DNA of 64,000 nucleotides from Hydractinia symbiolongicarpus (lineage: Eukaryota > Cnidaria > Hydrozoa > Anthoathecata > Hydractiniidae). A program made the position numbers and the translations under genes. The notes beneath the pieces are model-generated. The model worked only from the letters and a program-made list of their open reading frames with translations. It was not told the DNA's origin and did not search any database. This document shows positions 62,801 through 64,000 of this stretch, piece after piece. Location: contig NC_079884.1 of the NCBI RefSeq assembly GCF_029227915.1, forward strand, positions 13,580,001-13,644,000, read 5' to 3'. The stretch's first letter is position 1, and every line of letters begins with the position of its first letter.

Positions 62801-64000
62801 TTTTGCAAGCGAAAAGGTACTTCTGGTGGATATGGTAAATGAGCATGCTGCTCCACCCTGAATTTTTACTCCAACCTTTTCACCTACTAGCAGCTGGACC
62901 GCAGAAGAGAATGATAAAGTGACTTCGCCACCATTTGTGCCTCCTCTCACTAACCTTTGATCTTTTAAACCAATCTCCTTGTTGAACGTAAAGCTACCTC
63001 CCGACGTAACTCCATGAACTTGGAATAAGCCACTGGAAGAGCATGTGATTGAGGTAAATACAACACTAACAGACACAACATAAATTCCGGATGAGTCTGC
63101 CAAGTACTCAGAATTATTAAATTGGTTGTTAGTCTGAAATGGTGATGTTGATAAGATTGGGGTTGTACTCCACTTGTTGTAGGGAACAGGAACTGTGCTT
63201 CCAGCGGTATACGTATCACCAGTAAACGTTTGGACTTGTGCAAAGAAACTAGGTACTGCCCACTGAGGTCCGATATAAGAAATACTGAAACTTGTTCTTT
63301 CTGATAAGCTGTAGGTATCTGCTGTGGTCGCAGAATCAGATTTTACTTTAAGGGCAACGACTTGTCCAGCTCTTAAATTGACAAAACCAAAAATTTTAAG
63401 TGTGACAAACTTCTTTGGGCCATTAATGACTGAATAAAAGCCATTTTGAGTGTCTTCAATGCCATCAATTGTCATCAAGGCATGGATTTTGTTATTTGCA
63501 GTACCGATGACGTTATCTTGTAAAACGAACTGGATGTTGGCATGCACCGAATGAATACCACTATGTGAGGCAGTGAATTTGCCATTTATGTTGTCGAAAT
63601 CTTTGCCGAACGAGTAGAGACCTTGACCTTGCACCCTCCATTGAGAGTGCAGATCTTGCCATACAGATGATGCTATGGTGATAGCATTGCTTAATCGTGC
63701 GCTGACACTCGAGACAATGTACCGCATGTTGATAACAGACAAAAATGACGTATCCTGGATTGTGAATTCCCTTCCATCGTATGCTGTCACAAACACACTG
63801 ACAAACTGAGATCTTTGAATCAAGAAAATGCCTGATAAAGTTACTGATGTATCTCCATTTGCAGTTTTGGTGAATCTAGCGCTAACGCCGTCGTTGGGTC
63901 CAACTTCACCTGCTACTTTACTAACTGCAATGACAGCTTGAAGATCAGAAGCCGGTCCAATTATGTGTAGAATGGCTGTGATGTAAAATAAGTCAGTTGT
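23036..64000 (-). CDS. Giant transmembrane protein: C1q-like domains, Ig, 109 cadherin repeats, LAR-like membrane-proximal region, TM, PDZ ligand; 5' end outside window
   Basis: Predicted single-pass surface adhesion protein. Exons in transcript order: 64000(+)-62190, 61925-61606, 61503-60876, 60573-60359, 60279-60128, 59846-59716, 59635-59480, 59067-31150, 31067-29886, 29801-29190, 29079-28501, 28418-27831, 27747-24551, 24396-24278, 24203-24121, 24016-23474, 23375-23301, 23211-23036 (TAA 23038-23036). All splice borders and phases agree except in 59846-59716, which carries a frame break. About 12,830 residues are visible. The EC domains keep the usual Ca2+-binding signatures (xEx, LDYE/LDRE, DxNDNxP, DxD), so a Ca2+-stiffened rod is expected. 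At ~4.5 nm per EC that would be about half a micrometre. I recognise no named orthologue: domain order differs from FAT, Dachsous, CELSR and classical cadherins. Two genes split near the Ig exon is the alternative. Confidence 0.85.
23877..23963 (-). other. Single transmembrane helix with stop-transfer KRRYR
   Basis: About 29 residues: VITFWIVGLVILG, then TLFWLAVLAIAILLCY, immediately followed by KRRYR. It is the only long hydrophobic helix seen in the product and fixes the topology, with all domains upstream being extracellular. Confidence 0.92.
23964..24818 (-). other. Membrane-proximal region resembling LAR-type receptor phosphatases, with furin-type site RQRR
   Basis: Encoded by the end of exon 24551-27747, exons 24278-24396 and 24121-24203 and the start of 23474-24016. 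Shared features with the membrane-proximal part of RPTPs: an early YYYIIGQELP strand, a basic furin motif (RQRR|S, bases 24554-24565), a stretch with FTYRVGVEEGC, and then NGALKPGTFYRFSVEAHY just before the membrane. In LAR-family RPTPs cleavage at the basic site leaves a non-covalent heterodimer; the same is inferred here. No phosphatase domain follows. Similarity is judged by eye. Confidence 0.6.
24551..27747 (-). other. Exon with nine cadherin repeats and the start of the membrane-proximal region
   Basis: 3,197 bases. It begins with the end of the EC split by the intron (TS|A VLTMVKPLDYE) and continues through nine EC starts. A Cys-rich linker, CGITGCPKNCGDP, separates two of the first ECs. 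A Gly/Ser-rich stretch sits before a later EC. After about 24818 the EC pattern stops and the sequence becomes a membrane-proximal region (YIAEV, VSYYYIIGQELPSDN, YRRYYVARI) ending at ARQRRS. Confidence 0.85.
25966..26036 (-). other. Gly/Ser-rich linker with SGSG motifs
   Basis: Encodes FGCGSFITSGSGTTGSGSGN, then IRLPEN starting the next EC. Clustered Ser-Gly dipeptides can be glycosaminoglycan attachment sites, but acidic neighbours, which usually help, are lacking. A flexible hinge is equally plausible. Confidence 0.5.
27831..31067 (-). other. Four cadherin exons with Cys-Pro linkers (29886-31067, 29190-29801, 28501-29079, 27831-28418)
   Basis: Exon lengths are 1182, 612, 579 and 588 bases, all bounded by phase-1 introns that cut the Gly of the EC motif TG-x-I. 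The three shorter exons each carry two EC equivalents. In three of the four, alternate EC boundaries have a Cys/Pro linker (NPLAPCPDCDSYNF, VTVCPEPMTYMF, VTSCANPTDYQF) instead of DxNDNxP; the last exon has a Cys-free VVGSYLF there. The other boundary keeps D-x-C-P (DVNDMCP, DLDDNCP, TNDVCP, VNDVCP). Exon 27831-28418 is open throughout in the correct frame, though it has no early ATG. Confidence 0.85.
31150..35689 (-). repeat. Partial, diverged higher-order unit U5 (15 cadherin repeats)
   Basis: Starts IQFESKHYNYSIPEK at the place where U1-U4 have the CP motif, and keeps the SELQPTFNQNLY and FYVHK landmarks at the same spacing. Later ECs lose clear one-to-one similarity. Confidence 0.65.
35690..40687 (-). 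repeat. Higher-order repeat unit U4 (16 cadherin repeats, 4,998 bp)
   Basis: Starts with LNFVQSCPITFTIPEL. Shares a ~1.5-2.0-kb near-identical tract with U3. 1,666 codons. Confidence 0.85.
37990..39945 (-). repeat. Near-identical tract, U4 copy (pair with 42985-44940)
   Basis: Offset 4,995 bp. The part 37990-39450 differs from its partner at about seven bases; 39450-39945 is visibly more diverged, with 20 or more differences. Confidence 0.88.
40688..45697 (-). repeat. Higher-order repeat unit U3 (16 cadherin repeats, 5,010 bp)
   Basis: Starts with LAFNPSCPIEYQIDED. EC order is as in U1/U2, but the sequence is diverged from them and close to U4. 1,670 codons. Confidence 0.85.
42985..44940 (-). 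repeat. Near-identical tract, U3 copy (pair with 37990-39945)
   Basis: Partner of the U4 tract. It covers the ECs from NSVDYETQKEYRF back through the SELQPFFLQNLY EC and fades toward the IPYFPVTLYNL EC. Confidence 0.88.
45698..50737 (-). repeat. Higher-order repeat unit U2 (16 cadherin repeats, 5,040 bp)
   Basis: Starts with ISFNGCPLQFSIPEN and has the same EC order as U1: YNFNV, QNQNLVI, TAYVITI, SSYLVTI, TDRIYNI, QDVAVPEN, SAYFLRM and so on. 1,680 codons. Confidence 0.85.
47345..50362 (-). repeat. Near-identical 3.0-kb tract, U2 copy (pair with 52334-55351)
   Basis: Offset 4,989 bp from its partner. Reading the two side by side I count about a dozen single-base differences and no indels over ~3,018 bp. 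Identity stops sharply at both ends. Confidence 0.9.
50738..55741 (-). repeat. Higher-order repeat unit U1 (16 cadherin repeats, 5,004 bp)
   Basis: Runs from the Cys-containing EC that starts LVFNNCPLNF to the EC starting IPITSVTNLNITEATLI. 1,668 codons. It shares a nearly identical 3-kb tract with U2. Confidence 0.85.
52334..55351 (-). repeat. Near-identical 3.0-kb tract, U1 copy (pair with 47345-50362)
   Basis: Partner of the U2 tract, covering most of ECs 2-11 of the 16-EC unit. Amino-acid differences are few, for example NRKDTN/NRKNTN, TILLKN/TIFLKN and QQGTG/QQGAG. Confidence 0.9.
55742..59067 (-). repeat. Partial higher-order unit U0 (last ~10 cadherin repeats of a unit)
   Basis: Ten ECs precede U1. 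The last five or so align in order with ECs 12-16 of the full units, for example the LDNTTDFAID and NFYNIVVSEKAPV ECs with their U1 equivalents LENTTDFSID and NNYNVRVSEKAPV. Confidence 0.65.
59480..59635 (-). other. First cadherin repeat (N-terminal part), own exon
   Basis: Encodes DPYPVITPKNNLFEVTVLEN and continues across a phase-1 intron into the giant exon (SG|DDTNDL). It is a degenerate EC lacking parts of the usual Ca2+ motifs. The 412-bp intron 59068-59479 shows nothing else. Confidence 0.75.
59716..60279 (-). other. Ig-like domain in two exons, second exon with a frame break
   Basis: Exon 60279-60128 encodes HSFQCNVV ... YRWWKNGQ and exon 59846-59716 encodes LISGETSNT and, in another frame, LSYDPTEITQSGSYKCSV. 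Together they give the Cys (B strand), Trp (C strand) and YxC (F strand) of an Ig domain. The first exon ends in phase 0 and the next cadherin exon requires phase 1, so this exon should be 1 modulo 3 in length, but it is 131 bases. The shift maps near 59823-59828 (AACACTG on the coding strand), where either two bases are missing or one is extra. Confidence 0.7.
60601..60720. repeat. 35-bp minisatellite, 3.4 copies
   Basis: Units at 60601-60635, 60636-60670 and 60671-60705 plus a 15-bp partial at 60706-60720, nearly identical (core GAGTGCACATAGAGATTATT). It lies in the 302-bp intron 60574-60875 of the giant gene. Confidence 0.93.
61960..62120. repeat. TTCGCGAA-type inverted words in giant-gene intron
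   Basis: Intron 61926-62189 carries CTTTCGCAGGTGACAAAATA, CCGCGAAAATTGATTTTTGC, TTTCGCGATTTGGTG and TCGCTTCTCGC. They resemble words in PPIL3 introns and the ends of the 12174-12536 element. Probable remnant of a short inverted-repeat element. Confidence 0.3.

Larger units (their letters stand above)
60359..64000 (-). other. C1q/TNF-like beta-sandwich domains (at least seven) at the visible N-terminal side
   Basis: Exons 64000-62190, 61925-61606, 61503-60876 and 60573-60359. Each ~130-150-residue domain shows the family rhythm: a W/F-rich start, an F-x6-GIYxVS-like strand (SGIHSVHANI, SGIYVVSVSV, PGIFFISGCI, EGIYAVDMNV, DGIYIVSFTA), an L-x2-GxxVxLxV strand and a closing TFSLxK/TSFSIS strand. 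One domain is cut by the window edge, three lie in the first exon, and three more are split by or follow introns. C1q/TNF-type domains usually trimerise and bind ligands; here they sit distal to a cadherin rod. The reading frame stays open to base 64000, so more domains probably lie outside. Family assignment rests on strand pattern, not on a profile search. Confidence 0.65.

Noticed and set aside
1-64000. tRNA, rRNA or other structured RNA genes
   Set aside because: No cloverleaf with conserved A/B boxes or rRNA-like sequence was noticed on either strand by eye; a covariance-model scan would be needed for certainty.

Overview
The window is nuclear DNA of an intron-rich, AT-rich animal genome. 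Three spliced protein genes account for it: the C-terminal two thirds or more of an HPS5 orthologue (BLOC-2 subunit, + strand), a complete PPIL3 cyclophilin (+ strand), and the 3' part of a giant cell-surface cadherin gene (- strand) that runs off the right edge. Moderate intron lengths, short imperfect inverted-repeat elements in introns, and C1q-like, Ig and cadherin domains in one protein suggest an early-branching metazoan, most likely a cnidarian. That placement is inference; nothing here fixes the species.

Layout. 102-12665 (+): 26 HPS5 exons (beta-propeller end, disordered middle, helical C-terminal half, then two exons coding a RING-like zinc finger). 12666-13447: short spacer. 13448-20623 (+): PPIL3 in seven coding exons, 161 codons, first coding exon ending right after the ATG. 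20624-23035: spacer between convergent genes, with a small inverted/tandem repeat. 23036-64000 (-): the giant gene in at least 18 exons.

The giant gene reads, from its visible N-terminal side: at least seven C1q/TNF-like beta-sandwich domains, one Ig domain, 109 cadherin repeats (EC, counted by their start motifs), a membrane-proximal region resembling that of LAR-type receptor phosphatases with a furin-type RQRR site, one transmembrane helix, and a roughly 230-residue tail ending in the class I PDZ ligand TRL. About 12,830 residues lie in the window. Ninety of the ECs come from, or start in, a single uninterrupted 27,918-bp coding exon (31150-59067) built from a 16-EC, about 5.0-kb higher-order unit: four full copies plus two partial ones. 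U1/U2 and U3/U4 share nearly identical tracts of about 3.0 and 1.5-2.0 kb, a sign of recent duplication or gene conversion.

Two points need care. Every splice phase in the three genes closes exactly except in the Ig exon 59716-59846, whose two halves are in different frames (sequence error, indel allele or real lesion). The HPS5 zinc finger lies across a 2.8-kb intron from the rest, but all phases match. No functional link between the three genes is evident.
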